From positions 992,001-1,056,000 of the forward strand of contig NC_008391.1 of the NCBI RefSeq assembly GCF_000203915.1: a DNA stretch of 64,000 nt, read 5' to 3'. Origin of the DNA: Burkholderia ambifaria AMMD. GTDB taxonomy: Bacteria; Pseudomonadota; Gammaproteobacteria; Burkholderiales; Burkholderiaceae. The notes below the pieces were generated by a model. It was not told the origin of the DNA. It saw only the letters and a program-made list of their open reading frames with translations, and did not search any database. Made by a program: the position numbers and the translations under genes. Of the stretch, positions 1-9,173 are shown in pieces; within the stretch, counting starts at the first letter, position 1, and each line of letters opens with the position of its first letter.

Positions 1-238
1 CGCGCCAGTGGCCGGCGCCGTCCCCATGCAGTTCGAGCGTGCCGCCGCCCATCACCCTGAGCACCGCATATCTGACCCGCCACTGCGGATCGCACTCGAT
101 CCGGTACGCAAGCCCGTACGCGCGGCCGTACCGCTGGCCGACCACGGCGCTTTCGACGACGATGCCGGTTTCAGCACGATCGAACGTCAGGTGTTCGATT
201 CCGTCGCCCTCGAGCGACGCCCAGCGGATTTCTCGCAT
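1..238 (-). CDS. Putative glycolipid-binding domain protein (N-terminal part only)
   Basis: The gene starts at 238 and runs off the left edge, so only about 79 N-terminal residues are visible. The start ATG has a strong GGAGG site a few bases upstream. The readable protein opens MREIRWASLEGDGIEH and continues with alternating beta-strand-like segments and a conserved-looking CDPQWRVRYA stretch. This matches the general pattern of the putative glycolipid-binding family (PF06475), whose biochemical role is poorly known. It is divergent from the urea transporter gene, with about 180 bp between them. The family call is from pattern recognition and should be checked by a profile search. Confidence 0.6.
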   Translation of the reverse strand, partial: MREIRWASLEGDGIEHLTFDRAETGIVVESAVVGQRYGRAYGLAYRIECDPQWRVRYAVLRVMGGGTLELHGDGAGHWR

Positions 239-420
239 CGTTCCTCCGAAAACGCTAACGAGAGCGCAAATTTACTACCAGAGCCCGCAAATGTCGCGAA
301 AACGTTAACGCCCCGCCCCAATTCGGGGCACCTGCCTCAAATCCCGAGTATCCAGAATTCCCTATTCCGGTGCACGGGAGAGTGTCCTATGCTCGCGGCT
401 CGTCCTGCTCCACCGCCGCC

Positions 421-1311
421 ATGCCTACCGCCCGCCCTGCCTCGCCGTCGATCGACCTGCGCATCCTGCTGCGCAGCATCGGACAGATCGTGCTGCAGGC
501 GAACGCGTTCACCGGCGCGATGCTGGTCGCCGCACTCGCGCTGACCGACCTGCGGCTCGCGTGCGCGGCGCTGGTCGGCGCGGCCGCCGCGAACGTGACC
601 GCAGTGCTGACCGGCGCGGAACGCCGCACCGTCGAACAGGGTCTGCACGGCTTCAACGGCGCGCTCGCCGCGCTGGTGGCCGTCGTCTTTGCGCCCGCCC
701 CGCTGGCGCTCGTGCTTACACCGCTCGCCGCGATCGGCGCCGCGCTCGTGCAGCGCGCAATGCGCACCCCGCTCGCGAAATGGCACCAATGCCCATATTC
801 GAGTCCGTGCCTTGCCGCCACCGCGCTATGGTTGCCGTTTGTCGCGATGCAGCATGCGAGCGGTGTCGCGACAGATCCGGCGCCGACGCTTTCCTCGGTC
901 GCCGCCGCGCTGCTGTCGGGCGTCGCGCAAACCGCTTTCGCACAACGCCCGTGGGCCGGTATGCTGATCGTTGCCGGCATCGCGGTCGCATCGCGCCGCG
1001 CGGCCGCGTTCGCACTCGGCGGCGCGATCGTGTCGACCGTGCTGCTGGTCGCACTCAGCGCAGGCGATACCGCATTTACCGACGGCCTGCTCGGCTTCAA
1101 CGGCGCGCTCGCCGCGCTTGCGCTGATGTCGCGCGGCACGCGCGCGGCGCTCGCGGCGGCCGCACTGGCCGCGCTGATCCAGTGGCTCGCGATGCGCGCG
1201 GACGTCCCGGCGCTCACGGCGCCGTTCGCTCTGGCGTCGTGGATCACGGTAGCCGTCGTGCGCCGCTTTACCCTCGGAGAACCCGATGTCGTCATTCGCA
1301 CACCGTCCTGA
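421..1311 (+). CDS. Urea transporter (UT family)
   Basis: A 296-residue, very hydrophobic protein from ATG 421; an in-frame ATG at 370 would add an unlikely polar leader. The two halves share the motif GFNGALAAL (about residues 72-80 and 227-235), the internal repeat typical of UT channels, which pass urea down its gradient across the inner membrane. No urease genes are visible in this window. The stop overlaps the start of the class II aldolase gene by 26 bp, so the two are probably translated together. The family is clear; whether the substrate is urea or another small amide is not shown by the sequence. Confidence 0.85.
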   Translation: MPTARPASPSIDLRILLRSIGQIVLQANAFTGAMLVAALALTDLRLACAALVGAAAANVTAVLTGAERRTVEQGLHGFNGALAALVAVVFAPAPLALVLTPLAAIGAALVQRAMRTPLAKWHQCPYSSPCLAATALWLPFVAMQHASGVATDPAPTLSSVAAALLSGVAQTAFAQRPWAGMLIVAGIAVASRRAAAFALGGAIVSTVLLVALSAGDTAFTDGLLGFNGALAALALMSRGTRAALAAAALAALIQWLAMRADVPALTAPFALASWITVAVVRRFTLGEPDVVIRTPS

Positions 1312-2062
1312 CGCCGTGAAGCCCGGCGGCCCGGTCTCGGACGCCGAGCGCCGGCTGCGCGTCGATCTCGCCGCCGCGTATCGCCTCGTCGCGCTGAACG
1401 GCTGGGACGACCTGATCTACACGCACCTCTCCGCGACGGTGCCGGGCGAGCCCGGTCATTTCCTGATCAATCCGTTCGGTCTCACGTTCGACGAAGTCCG
1501 TGCATCGAATCTCGTGAAGATCGACCTGGCCGGCAACCGGATCGGCGACAGCGAGCATGCGGTCAACGTGACGGGCTTCGCACTGCATGCGGCCGTCCAT
1601 GCCGCGCGGCCGGACGCCGTGTGCGTGATGCATCTGCACAATACGGCCGGCATCGCCGTGTCGATCCAGCGCGACGGGCTGCTGCCCGCATCGCAGCACG
1701 CGCTGCGGTTTCACGGCGACCTCGCGTATCACGACTACGAGGCGCTCGCCTTCTCTCCGGCCGAAGGCGCGCGGCTGACCGCCAGTCTCGGCGCGAAATC
1801 CGCGATGCTGCTGCGCAACCACGGCACGCTGACGGTCGGCCGGACCGTCGCCGAAGCGTATGTGCTGATGGATACGCTGATCAAGGCGTGCGACATCCAG
1901 GTGCGCGCGCAGGCAGGCGGCGGGCCGCTCGTGCTGCCCGAGCCGGCCGTCGTCGCCCGCACCGCCGAGCAATTGCGCGATGGCGGCGCGATCGAGGGCG
2001 AACTGGAATGGCCGGCGCTGCTGCGCCGCCTCGACCGCATCGATCCGTCGTATCGCGACTGA
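1286..2062 (+). CDS. Class II aldolase/adducin family protein
   Basis: 258 residues with a class II aldolase fold. The zinc-ligand pattern is visible as MHLHNTAG (about residues 113-120) and RNHGTLTVG (about 178-186). Family members cleave or epimerise phosphorylated sugars, or act as decarboxylating or aldol enzymes, and many remain unassigned. Its ATG lies inside the end of the urea transporter gene with a GGAG site 7 bp upstream, which indicates coupling. It is followed by a tautomerase gene and a small unknown gene in the same direction, so this is probably a four-gene catabolic unit. The exact substrate cannot be read from the sequence. Confidence 0.85.
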   Translation: MSSFAHRPDAVKPGGPVSDAERRLRVDLAAAYRLVALNGWDDLIYTHLSATVPGEPGHFLINPFGLTFDEVRASNLVKIDLAGNRIGDSEHAVNVTGFALHAAVHAARPDAVCVMHLHNTAGIAVSIQRDGLLPASQHALRFHGDLAYHDYEALAFSPAEGARLTASLGAKSAMLLRNHGTLTVGRTVAEAYVLMDTLIKACDIQVRAQAGGGPLVLPEPAVVARTAEQLRDGGAIEGELEWPALLRRLDRIDPSYRD

Positions 2063-2122
2063 CGCCGCCGGCGTCCCGACGAACACGAACCGATTCCCCC
2101 CAACCCATCGGAGCATCCAATC

Positions 2123-2311
2123 ATGCCGACTTTCAATATCCAGTTGTTCGAAGGCCGCACGGTCGAGCAGAAACGCGCATTCGTCGAAGCGATCACGCGT
2201 GCCACGTGCGAGACGCTCGGCTGCGACCCGGGCTCGGTCGACATCATCCTCGCCGACGTGAAGAAGGAGAACTGGGCGACGGCCGGGAAGCTGTGGAGCG
2301 ACGAGCTCTGA
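2123..2311 (+). CDS. 4-oxalocrotonate tautomerase family protein
   Basis: 62 residues, the classic length of a 4-OT subunit. The chain begins MPTFNIQLFEGRT, so removal of Met exposes the catalytic Pro1 used by this superfamily to interconvert enol and keto forms. These proteins usually assemble as hexamers in the cytoplasm. It lies 60 bp after the aldolase gene in the same direction, which suggests a role in handling an enol/keto intermediate of the same pathway. I did not recognise a subfamily, so a tautomerase, dehalogenase or decarboxylase specificity is open. Confidence 0.85.
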   Translation: MPTFNIQLFEGRTVEQKRAFVEAITRATCETLGCDPGSVDIILADVKKENWATAGKLWSDEL

Positions 2312-2416
2312 TACCGGCCCGTTCGGCGTCGCCGGAACCTCCCGCGCGATACGCGCTCGAACCGCGGTGACACCCGACCGAACGCGCCGCACGACGCGGC
2401 GCTCGAAGGAGACCGC

Positions 2417-2638
2417 ATGATCGACGACAAACGTATCGCCACCGCACTGAACGACATGATCCTGTCGATGGGCGGGCAACTGGATCAATCGCTGCGGCAG
2501 GTCCAGGAGACCTGTCCACCTCATGAATTCATCGCCTATCGCGAATTCGTGTCGCAAGTATTGACCACGATGCTGCTCGACTTCATGAACCCGCTCTACG
2601 CGCGGCACCCCGACCTGAAGCCGCCGGACCTCGCCTGA
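2417..2638 (+). CDS. Conserved hypothetical protein, 73 residues
   Basis: A 73-residue soluble, helix-rich protein (starts MIDDKRIATALNDMILSMG) with no signal peptide or membrane segment. An AAGGAGACC ribosome-binding site precedes the ATG. No family is recognised. It is 105 bp downstream of the tautomerase gene in the same orientation, so it may be the last gene of the urea transporter/aldolase cluster. A MNPLYARHPDLKP segment near the C terminus resembles many small Burkholderia hypothetical proteins. Confidence 0.65.
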   Translation: MIDDKRIATALNDMILSMGGQLDQSLRQVQETCPPHEFIAYREFVSQVLTTMLLDFMNPLYARHPDLKPPDLA

Positions 2639-2789
2639 CCCTCCCGCGCAGCGCCGCCCACGCGCGCTGCGTGCGCCCCTTCCTTCCCTGCGCCCCGTTG
2701 TGCGCCCGCACATCGCTCCGTCACGCAATCGGCGCATAATGCCGAACACACAACGCAGCAGCCAATGGCCAGCCGATCAGGAGACCGCC

Positions 2790-5700
2790 ATGGAAGCGAA
2801 GAACGAGGAAGTCGTCGCACACCTGCTCTCGGATGTCGTCGAATTCGCGCGCGGGCGCCTGCCCGAAGCCACGTTCCGGATCGTCGAACCGTTCCTGCGT
2901 CATTACTACGACTTCGTCGACGCCGACGATCTGCAGGATCGCAGCATCGCCGACCTGTACGGCGCCGCGATGGCGCACTGGCAGACCGCCCAGAAATTCG
3001 TGCCCGGCAGCGAGCGGCTGCGCGTGTACAACCCGATCGTCGAGCAGCACGGCTGGCACTCGGACCACACGGTGATCGAGATCGTCAACGACGACATGCC
3101 GTTCCTCGTCGACTCGGTGACGATGGCGGTGAACCGCCTCGGGCTCGCGCTGCACTCCGCGCTGCACCCGGTGTTCCGCATCTGGCGCGGCGGCAACGGC
3201 GGGATCGAGCGCGTCGACGCCGGCGGCGCGACGGCCCCCGACGGCCAGTCGCAGCTCGCGTCGTTCATCCATTTCGAAGTCGACCGCTGCGGCGACGCCG
3301 CGCTGCTCGACACGCTGCGCGACGACATCGCGCGCGTGCTCGGCGACGTGCGCGCGTCGGTCGAGGACTGGCCGAAGATCGTCGACATCGCGCGCGCGAC
3401 GATCAAGGACATGAAAGCCCGCGAATCCACTGCGGAAGACATCGAGGCGCGCGCGTTCCTCGAATGGATGGCGGCCGACCACTTCACGTTCCTCGGCCAG
3501 CGCGACTACTCGCTGGTATCGGACGGGTCGGGCTTCGGGCTGCGCGGCGTCGAGGGCTCCGGCTTCGGCCTGCTGCGCGAATCGCTGCGGCCGTCGGGCG
3601 CGCCGGACGTGACGCCGCTGCCGCCGGCGGCCGCCGAGATCATCACCGGCCCCTGGCCGATCTTCCTGACCAAGGCGAACTCGCGCGCGACCGTGCACCG
3701 GCCCGGCTACCTCGACTACGTCGGCGTGAAACTGGTCGGCGCCGACGGCAAGGTGACCGGCGAGCGCCGCTTCATCGGGCTCTACACGTCGACCGCGTAC
3801 ATGGTGTCGAGCGCCGAGATCCCGATCGTGCGGCGCAAGTGCGCGAACATCGTGCGGCGCGCGGGCTTCCTGCCGAAGGGGCATCTCGGCAAGTCGCTGG
3901 TGACGGTGCTCGAAACCTATCCGCGCGACGAACTGTTCCAGGCCGACGAAGACCAGCTCTACGACATCGCGCTCGGCATCCTGCGCCTGCAGGAGCACCA
4001 GCGCACGCGCCTGTTTGTGCGGCGCGACCGCTTCGACCGCTTCGTGTCGTGCCTCGCGTTCGTGCCGCGCGACAAGTACAACACCGACCTGCGCCGCCGC
4101 ATCGCGAAGCTGCTCGTCGACGCATACAACGGCGTGAACGTCGAATTCACGCCGCTGCTGTCGGAATCGGCGATCGCGCGGATTCATTTCGTCGTCCATG
4201 CGGAACCGGGCACGATGCCCGACGTCGACACGCGCGAGCTCGAAGCGCGGCTCGTGCAGGTCGCGCGCCGCTGGCAGGACGATCTCGCGGACGCGCTGCT
4301 CGACGCGTTCGGCGAAGAGCAAGGCAACCGGCTGCTGCAGCGCTATGCGGAATCGTTTCCGGCCGGCTATCGCGACGACTATCCGGCGCGCACGGCCGTG
4401 CGCGACATCGAGCTGATCGAGCGCGTGAAGGAGTCGGGCCAGCTCGCGATGAACCTGTACCGCCCGATCGAGGCCGGCCCGCGCGCGTTCCGCTTCAAGG
4501 TGTATCGCGCGGGCGACCCGATCGCGCTGTCGCGCAGCCTGCCGATGCTGGAGCATTTGGGCGTGCGCGTCGACGAGGAGCGGCCGTACCGGATCCAGAC
4601 GCAGGATGCCGCGCCCGCATGGGTACACGACTTCGGCCTTGAACTCGCCGACGATACCGAATTCGACATCGAGCGCGTGAAGGGCCTGTTCGAGGATGCG
4701 TTCGACCGGATCTGGAGCGGCCGGATCGAGAACGACGACTTCAACCGCCTGGTGTTGCGCGCCCACCTGAGCGCCCGTGAGGTCACGATCCTGCGGGCGT
4801 ATGCGAAATATCTGCGGCAGGTCGGCTCGACGTTCAGCGACGCATATATCGAGCGCGCGCTGACCGGCAACCCGGTGATCGCACGGCAGCTCGTCGAGCT
4901 GTTCCTGCTGCGCTTCGACCCGGCCATCGGCGGCACGCGCGACGTGCAGGCCGAACACCTGCTGAAGGCCATCGAGACGGCGCTCGACCAGGTGCCGAAC
5001 CTCGATGAAGACCGGATCCTGCGCCAGTTCCTCGGCGTGATCAACGCGACCGAGCGCACCAACTATTTCCTGCTCGACGCGAACGGCGAAGCGAAGCCGT
5101 ACCTGTCGTTCAAGTTCAATCCGGCGAAGGTGCCCGGCCTGCCCGAGCCGAAGCCGATGTTCGAGATCTGGGTGTATTCGCCGCGCGTCGAGGGCGTGCA
5201 CCTGCGCGGCGGGCGCGTCGCGCGCGGCGGGCTGCGCTGGTCCGACCGCCGCGAGGATTTCCGCACCGAGGTGCTCGGGCTGATGAAGGCGCAGATGGTG
5301 AAGAACGTCGTGATCGTGCCGGTCGGCTCGAAAGGCGGCTTCGTCGTGAAGAACCCGCCGCCGCCGAGCGATCGCGAAGCGTGGATGCGCGAAGGCATCG
5401 CGTGCTATCAAACGTTCCTGCGCGGCCTGCTCGACCTGACCGACAATCTCGCCGGCAACACGATCGTGCCGCCGCCCGACGTGGTGCGGCACGATCCCGA
5501 CGATCCGTATCTCGTCGTCGCGGCCGACAAGGGCACGGCCACCTTCTCCGATTACGCGAACGCGATCTCGCACGAATACGGCTTCTGGCTCGACGATGCG
5601 TTCGCGTCCGGCGGCTCGGTCGGCTACGACCACAAGAAGATGGCGATCACCGCGCGCGGCGCATGGGAATCGGTGAAGCGGCACTTCCGCGAGATGGGCG

Positions 5701-7631
5701 TCGATACGCAGACGACCGATTTCACCGTGGTCGGCGTCGGCGACATGTCGGGCGACGTGTTCGGCAACGGGATGCTGCTGTCGCCGCATATCCGGCTCGT
5801 CGCCGCTTTCGATCACCGGCACGTGTTCCTCGATCCGAACCCCGACCCGGCGACGAGCTTCGCGGAGCGCGAGCGGATGTTCGCGCTCGAACGCTCGAGC
5901 TGGGCCGACTACGACACCTCCGTGATCTCGCAGGGCGGCGGCGTGTACGCGCGCACCGCGAAGACGATCCCGCTGTCGCCGGCCGTGCAGGCCGCGCTCG
6001 GCATCGACGCGCAGGCGCTGCCGCCGACCGAGCTGATCCGCGCGATCCTGCAGGCGCCGGTCGACCTGCTGTACAACGGCGGCATCGGCACCTACGTGAA
6101 GGCCGCGCACGAAAGCCACCAGCAGGTCGGCGATCGGGCGAACGACGCGGTGCGCGTGAACGGCGCGGACCTGCGCTGCAAGGTCGTCGGCGAAGGCGGC
6201 AACCTCGGCTGCACGCAGTTCGGCCGCATCGAGTTCGCGCAGCGCGGCGGGCGCATCAACACCGACGCGATCGACAACTCGGCGGGCGTCGATTGTTCGG
6301 ATCACGAAGTCAACATCAAGATCCTGCTCGGCCTCGTCGTCAGCGACGGCGAGATGACCGAGAAGCAGCGCAACGCCCTGCTCGCGGAAATGACCGACGA
6401 AGTCGGGCTGCTGGTGCTGCGCGACAACTACTACCAGACGCAGGCGCTGTCGATCGCGGGCCGCTACAGCGTCGAGCTGCTCGACGCCGAGGCGCGCCTG
6501 ATGCGCTGGCTCGAACGCGCGGGCCGCCTGAACCGCGTGATCGAGTTCCTGCCGACCGACGATGAGATCGCCGAACGGCAAACCGCGAAACAGGGCCTGA
6601 CGTCGCCGGAGCGCGCGGTGCTGCTCGCGTACAGCAAGATGTGGCTGTACGACGCGCTGCTCGACTCCGACGTCCCGGAGGATCCGCTCGTCGCCGCGAT
6701 GCTCGTCGACTATTTCCCGACGCCGCTGCAACAGCGCTTCAACGAACCGATGCAGCGCCACCCGCTGCGTCGCGAGATTCTCGCGACGCACCTGACCAAT
6801 GCGCTCGTCAACCGCGTCGGCTGTGCGTTCGTGCACCGGCTGATGGAGGAAACCGACGCGAAGCCGGGCGACATCGTGCGCGCGTGCATCATGGCGCGCG
6901 ACGTGTTCGATCTCGATGCGGTGTGGCGCGACATCGATGCGCTCGACAACCGCGTCGCCGACGACGTGCAGGCGCGCATGTTCGTCGACGTCGCACGGCT
7001 GCTGGAGCGCGCGGCGCTGTGGTTCCTGCGGCAGCTGCAATCGGGCGCGGTCGCCAACGGCGGCGTCGCCGGCTTGATCGCGCGCTGCCGCGACGCGGTG
7101 CAGCGCCTCGCGCCGCAATTGCCGTCGCTGCTGCCGACGAGCGATCTCGAAGCGTTGTCCGAGCGGCAGCGCGTACTGGTGGACGCCGGCGTCGACAGCG
7201 CGCTCGCCGGGCGCGTCGCGAACGGCGACATCTCCGCCGCGCTGCTCGACATCGCCGAAGTGGCCGCGACTTGCGATCGCAGCCTCGAGCTGGTCGCGGG
7301 CGTGTACTTCTCGCTCGGCACGCTGCTGAACTACCGGTGGATCGGCGAACGCGCGGCCACGCTGCCGGCGCCGACGCACTGGGACATGCTGGCGCGCGCG
7401 GCCGCGCTCGCGGAAATCGCGCGGCTCAAGCGCACGCTTGCCACCAGCGCGCTGGCGGAATCGGCCGACTCGACGGCGCCGGAGACGATCGTCCACGCGT
7501 GGCGCGAACGCCGCGAAGCCGCGCTGGAGCGCTACGAGCATCTGCTCGCCGACTTGCGCGCGTCGGGTGGCGCGAGCCTCGCGGTGCTGCTCGTGATCGT
7601 GCGCGAGATGGCCGTGCTGGAACGCGCGTGA
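2790..7631 (+). CDS. gdhB: NAD-specific glutamate dehydrogenase, large (180-kDa) type
   Basis: A 1613-residue protein that oxidises glutamate to 2-oxoglutarate and ammonia with NAD. The large size and layout match the GDH-180 class: a long N-terminal regulatory (ACT-like) half, a catalytic core at about residues 800-1200, and a C-terminal helical region. Core motifs visible are VARGGLRWSDRREDFRTEV, the lysine-containing PVGSKGGFVVK, GDMSGDVFGNGML and the dinucleotide-region GEGGNLGCTQFGR. Start 2790 is preferred to the upstream ATG at 2700 because AGGAGACC precedes it and the MEAKNEEVVAHLL start fits the family. It stands alone in its orientation. The gene symbol follows usual usage for this class. 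Confidence 0.93.
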   Translation: MEAKNEEVVAHLLSDVVEFARGRLPEATFRIVEPFLRHYYDFVDADDLQDRSIADLYGAAMAHWQTAQKFVPGSERLRVYNPIVEQHGWHSDHTVIEIVNDDMPFLVDSVTMAVNRLGLALHSALHPVFRIWRGGNGGIERVDAGGATAPDGQSQLASFIHFEVDRCGDAALLDTLRDDIARVLGDVRASVEDWPKIVDIARATIKDMKARESTAEDIEARAFLEWMAADHFTFLGQRDYSLVSDGSGFGLRGVEGSGFGLLRESLRPSGAPDVTPLPPAAAEIITGPWPIFLTKANSRATVHRPGYLDYVGVKLVGADGKVTGERRFIGLYTSTAYMVSSAEIPIVRRKCANIVRRAGFLPKGHLGKSLVTVLETYPRDELFQADEDQLYDIALGILRLQEHQRTRLFVRRDRFDRFVSCLAFVPRDKYNTDLRRRIAKLLVDAYNGVNVEFTPLLSESAIARIHFVVHAEPGTMPDVDTRELEARLVQVARRWQDDLADALLDAFGEEQGNRLLQRYAESFPAGYRDDYPARTAVRDIELIERVKESGQLAMNLYRPIEAGPRAFRFKVYRAGDPIALSRSLPMLEHLGVRVDEERPYRIQTQDAAPAWVHDFGLELADDTEFDIERVKGLFEDAFDRIWSGRIENDDFNRLVLRAHLSAREVTILRAYAKYLRQVGSTFSDAYIERALTGNPVIARQLVELFLLRFDPAIGGTRDVQAEHLLKAIETALDQVPNLDEDRILRQFLGVINATERTNYFLLDANGEAKPYLSFKFNPAKVPGLPEPKPMFEIWVYSPRVEGVHLRGGRVARGGLRWSDRREDFRTEVLGLMKAQMVKNVVIVPVGSKGGFVVKNPPPPSDREAWMREGIACYQTFLRGLLDLTDNLAGNTIVPPPDVVRHDPDDPYLVVAADKGTATFSDYANAISHEYGFWLDDAFASGGSVGYDHKKMAITARGAWESVKRHFREMGVDTQTTDFTVVGVGDMSGDVFGNGMLLSPHIRLVAAFDHRHVFLDPNPDPATSFAERERMFALERSSWADYDTSVISQGGGVYARTAKTIPLSPAVQAALGIDAQALPPTELIRAILQAPVDLLYNGGIGTYVKAAHESHQQVGDRANDAVRVNGADLRCKVVGEGGNLGCTQFGRIEFAQRGGRINTDAIDNSAGVDCSDHEVNIKILLGLVVSDGEMTEKQRNALLAEMTDEVGLLVLRDNYYQTQALSIAGRYSVELLDAEARLMRWLERAGRLNRVIEFLPTDDEIAERQTAKQGLTSPERAVLLAYSKMWLYDALLDSDVPEDPLVAAMLVDYFPTPLQQRFNEPMQRHPLRREILATHLTNALVNRVGCAFVHRLMEETDAKPGDIVRACIMARDVFDLDAVWRDIDALDNRVADDVQARMFVDVARLLERAALWFLRQLQSGAVANGGVAGLIARCRDAVQRLAPQLPSLLPTSDLEALSERQRVLVDAGVDSALAGRVANGDISAALLDIAEVAATCDRSLELVAGVYFSLGTLLNYRWIGERAATLPAPTHWDMLARAAALAEIARLKRTLATSALAESADSTAPETIVHAWRERREAALERYEHLLADLRASGGASLAVLLVIVREMAVLERA

Positions 7632-7646
7632 CGGCTGAGCGCGGCG

Positions 7647-8528
7647 TTACACCGTCGCGACCAGCAGCTCTTCCGCGTTGTTCGGCGGACGCAGGCCGTC
7701 GGGTCGATCGGCGAAGTAGCGGCGCGTGAGCTCCGCGGCCGACACATGCTCGGCGCGCGCGAAGCCGGCCTGCGTCGCGAGCGCGCGGATCTCCGCCGGC
7801 ATGAAAAAGCTGATGAACGGCGTGCCGCTCGCGGCCGCACCCTTCGCCGCCATTTCGAGCCCGGGGCGCACGTCCGGATCCGCATGCTCGAGCGGCAGCA
7901 GGAAGGTCATCGCGAACGTCGAACCCGGCGCGAGCGACGCGACTTCGCGTAGCGCCGCCGCGTTCGCGTCGCGCGTCAGGTACATGCTGACGCCGGTGGA
8001 CACCACGACCGCCGGTTTGCCCGCATCGAAGCCCGCGCCAATCAGCGCGTCGCGCCACGACTGCTTCGCCTCGAAATCGACCGGCACGAACCGCAGCCAG
8101 TCCGGCACGCCGAAACCGAGCTCGGTCAGGCGGCGCCGCTTCCACGCCTGCGGCGCGGGCGGATCGACTTCGAAGACGGTCAGGCGCGACGCCATCTCCG
8201 GCCGGCGCTGCACGAAGCTGTCGAGTCCCGCGCCGAGAATCACGTACTGGCTCACACCCTGCGCGGCCTGCGCGACGACGAGATCCTCGATGAAGCGCGC
8301 CCGCGCGACGATCGATGCGCGAAACGGCCGCGTGAACTGGGGATCCATGTCGCCGCGCTGCTGCCAGCCGGGCGCCGGTGCAAGCAGGCGCAGGCCGACG
8401 TCATCGGCGAGCACGTGCGGCGGCGCATCGAGCTCGACGTGCAGCGCGCGCCACAGCGCGACGCGGGCGGCGGTGCTGTCGGGGGCGTCCTGATGGTCCT
8501 GCGGCTGGGCCTGATGGAGGTCGGTCAT
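7647..8528 (-). CDS. Class I SAM-dependent methyltransferase (leucine carboxyl methyltransferase-like)
   Basis: 293 residues. The SAM-binding motif YVILGAGLDSF (about residue 95) and the DPPAPQAWKRRRL region match the bacterial subgroup of the leucine carboxyl methyltransferase family (PF04072, TIGR00027-type), whose natural substrates are mostly unknown. It is the last of three closely packed minus-strand genes: a ribbon-helix-helix protein, then a VOC protein, then this enzyme with a 10-bp gap. It is convergent with the glutamate dehydrogenase gene, with only 15 bp between the stops. The role is inferred to be small-molecule methylation. Confidence 0.85.
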   Translation of the reverse strand: MTDLHQAQPQDHQDAPDSTAARVALWRALHVELDAPPHVLADDVGLRLLAPAPGWQQRGDMDPQFTRPFRASIVARARFIEDLVVAQAAQGVSQYVILGAGLDSFVQRRPEMASRLTVFEVDPPAPQAWKRRRLTELGFGVPDWLRFVPVDFEAKQSWRDALIGAGFDAGKPAVVVSTGVSMYLTRDANAAALREVASLAPGSTFAMTFLLPLEHADPDVRPGLEMAAKGAAASGTPFISFFMPAEIRALATQAGFARAEHVSAAELTRRYFADRPDGLRPPNNAEELLVATV

Positions 8529-8538
8529 CGCCGCGGCC

Positions 8539-8889
8539 TCATGCAGCCGATATGCCCGGCGCCTGCAGGCGCCACACGCGACCGTCGGGATCTCGCACGG
8601 TCATGTCCCGCGTGCCCCAGTGCGTATCCTCGAACGGCGTGACCACGTCGACGATCGGCTGCGGCCTGACCGACTGTTCGTCCGGCACCGTCAGCACGAC
8701 CTGCATGTCCGGCTTCTCGCTCGTCGGCACTTCGGCGATGAACAGATACGGGCCGTCGCCGCGCCTCAACTGGCCCGACGCGTGATCGGTTTCGAATTCC
8801 AGCGTGAAGCCCAGCGCCTGGAAGAACTTCGCCGACTTGCCCCAGTTGTGCGTCGTCAGGTACACGGCTTCGATTCGCCCGGATGACAT
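8539..8889 (-). CDS. VOC family protein (glyoxalase/bleomycin-resistance fold)
   Basis: 116 residues forming a single vicinal-oxygen-chelate module. Visible features are the opening strand RIEAVYLTTHNWGKSAKFFQ, the central FIAEVP strand and the terminal TVRDPDGRVWRLQAP. Such domains bind metals for isomerase or dioxygenase chemistry, or bind drugs and fosfomycin-like compounds. Here the usual metal histidine near the start is not obvious, so binding or sequestration is also possible. The start is one base after the stop of the upstream ribbon-helix-helix gene, and the methyltransferase follows after 10 bp. The three are very probably co-expressed. Confidence 0.8.
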   Translation of the reverse strand: MSSGRIEAVYLTTHNWGKSAKFFQALGFTLEFETDHASGQLRRGDGPYLFIAEVPTSEKPDMQVVLTVPDEQSVRPQPIVDVVTPFEDTHWGTRDMTVRDPDGRVWRLQAPGISAA

Positions 8890-8890
8890 G

Positions 8891-9067
8891 TCACTCCTCC
8901 TTGTTGGACGGCCCGACTCCCGGTGGCGGAGCGGCCAGATACGCGCGCAATGCGTCGGCCACCAGCGCGGACAACGACTGCTCCGTTTCGATGGCGCGAT
9001 GCTTGACCTGCCGGATCAGGCTCAGCGGCAGGTACACGTTGAACTGCTTCACTTCTTCGTCGCTCAT
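8891..9067 (-). CDS. Ribbon-helix-helix (CopG/Arc-type) DNA-binding protein
   Basis: 58 residues from the ATG at 9067; a longer reading from 9169 has no support. The chain has the ribbon-helix-helix layout: a beta strand [15 protein letters not shown], then two helices ([23 protein letters not shown]). Such dimers act as repressors or antitoxins. No toxin gene is adjacent; the next genes are a VOC protein and a methyltransferase in the same operon. Autoregulation at the repeat- and palindrome-rich DNA just upstream (9071-9098) is my inference. Confidence 0.75.
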   Translation of the reverse strand: MSDEEVKQFNVYLPLSLIRQVKHRAIETEQSLSALVADALRAYLAAPPPGVGPSNKEE

Positions 9068-9070
9068 GAG

Positions 9071-9098
9071 TACTAGTATGCTAGCAAAATAGCAAAAG
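9071..9098 (-). promoter_or_regulatory. Candidate operator/promoter of the ribbon-helix-helix operon
   Basis: Directly before the start codon lie two short perfect palindromes, TACTAGTA (9071-9078) and GCTAGC (9080-9085), followed by the direct repeat AGCAAAAT/AGCAAAAG. The stretch is AT-rich in a GC-rich genome. Clustered short repeats are typical of ribbon-helix-helix operators. This is a prediction from sequence pattern only. Confidence 0.4.
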
Positions 9099-9173
9099 TC
9101 AAACACGGAACGGAATCGGCGGCGTGGCGTGTGGCGGACGCCGACGCCGGCCATGCCGCCGCTCGCCACGCGC

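Noticed and set aside
2721..7541. Very long minus-strand open frame of about 1600 codons opposite the glutamate dehydrogenase gene
   Set aside because: It is a mirror of the biased codons of the sense gene: Arg/Ala/His-rich translation, no motif, no ribosome-binding site.
8891..9098. Toxin-antitoxin module suggested by the ribbon-helix-helix protein
   Set aside because: The genes next to it encode a VOC protein and a methyltransferase, not a RelE/ParE or other toxin; no small toxin frame is found.
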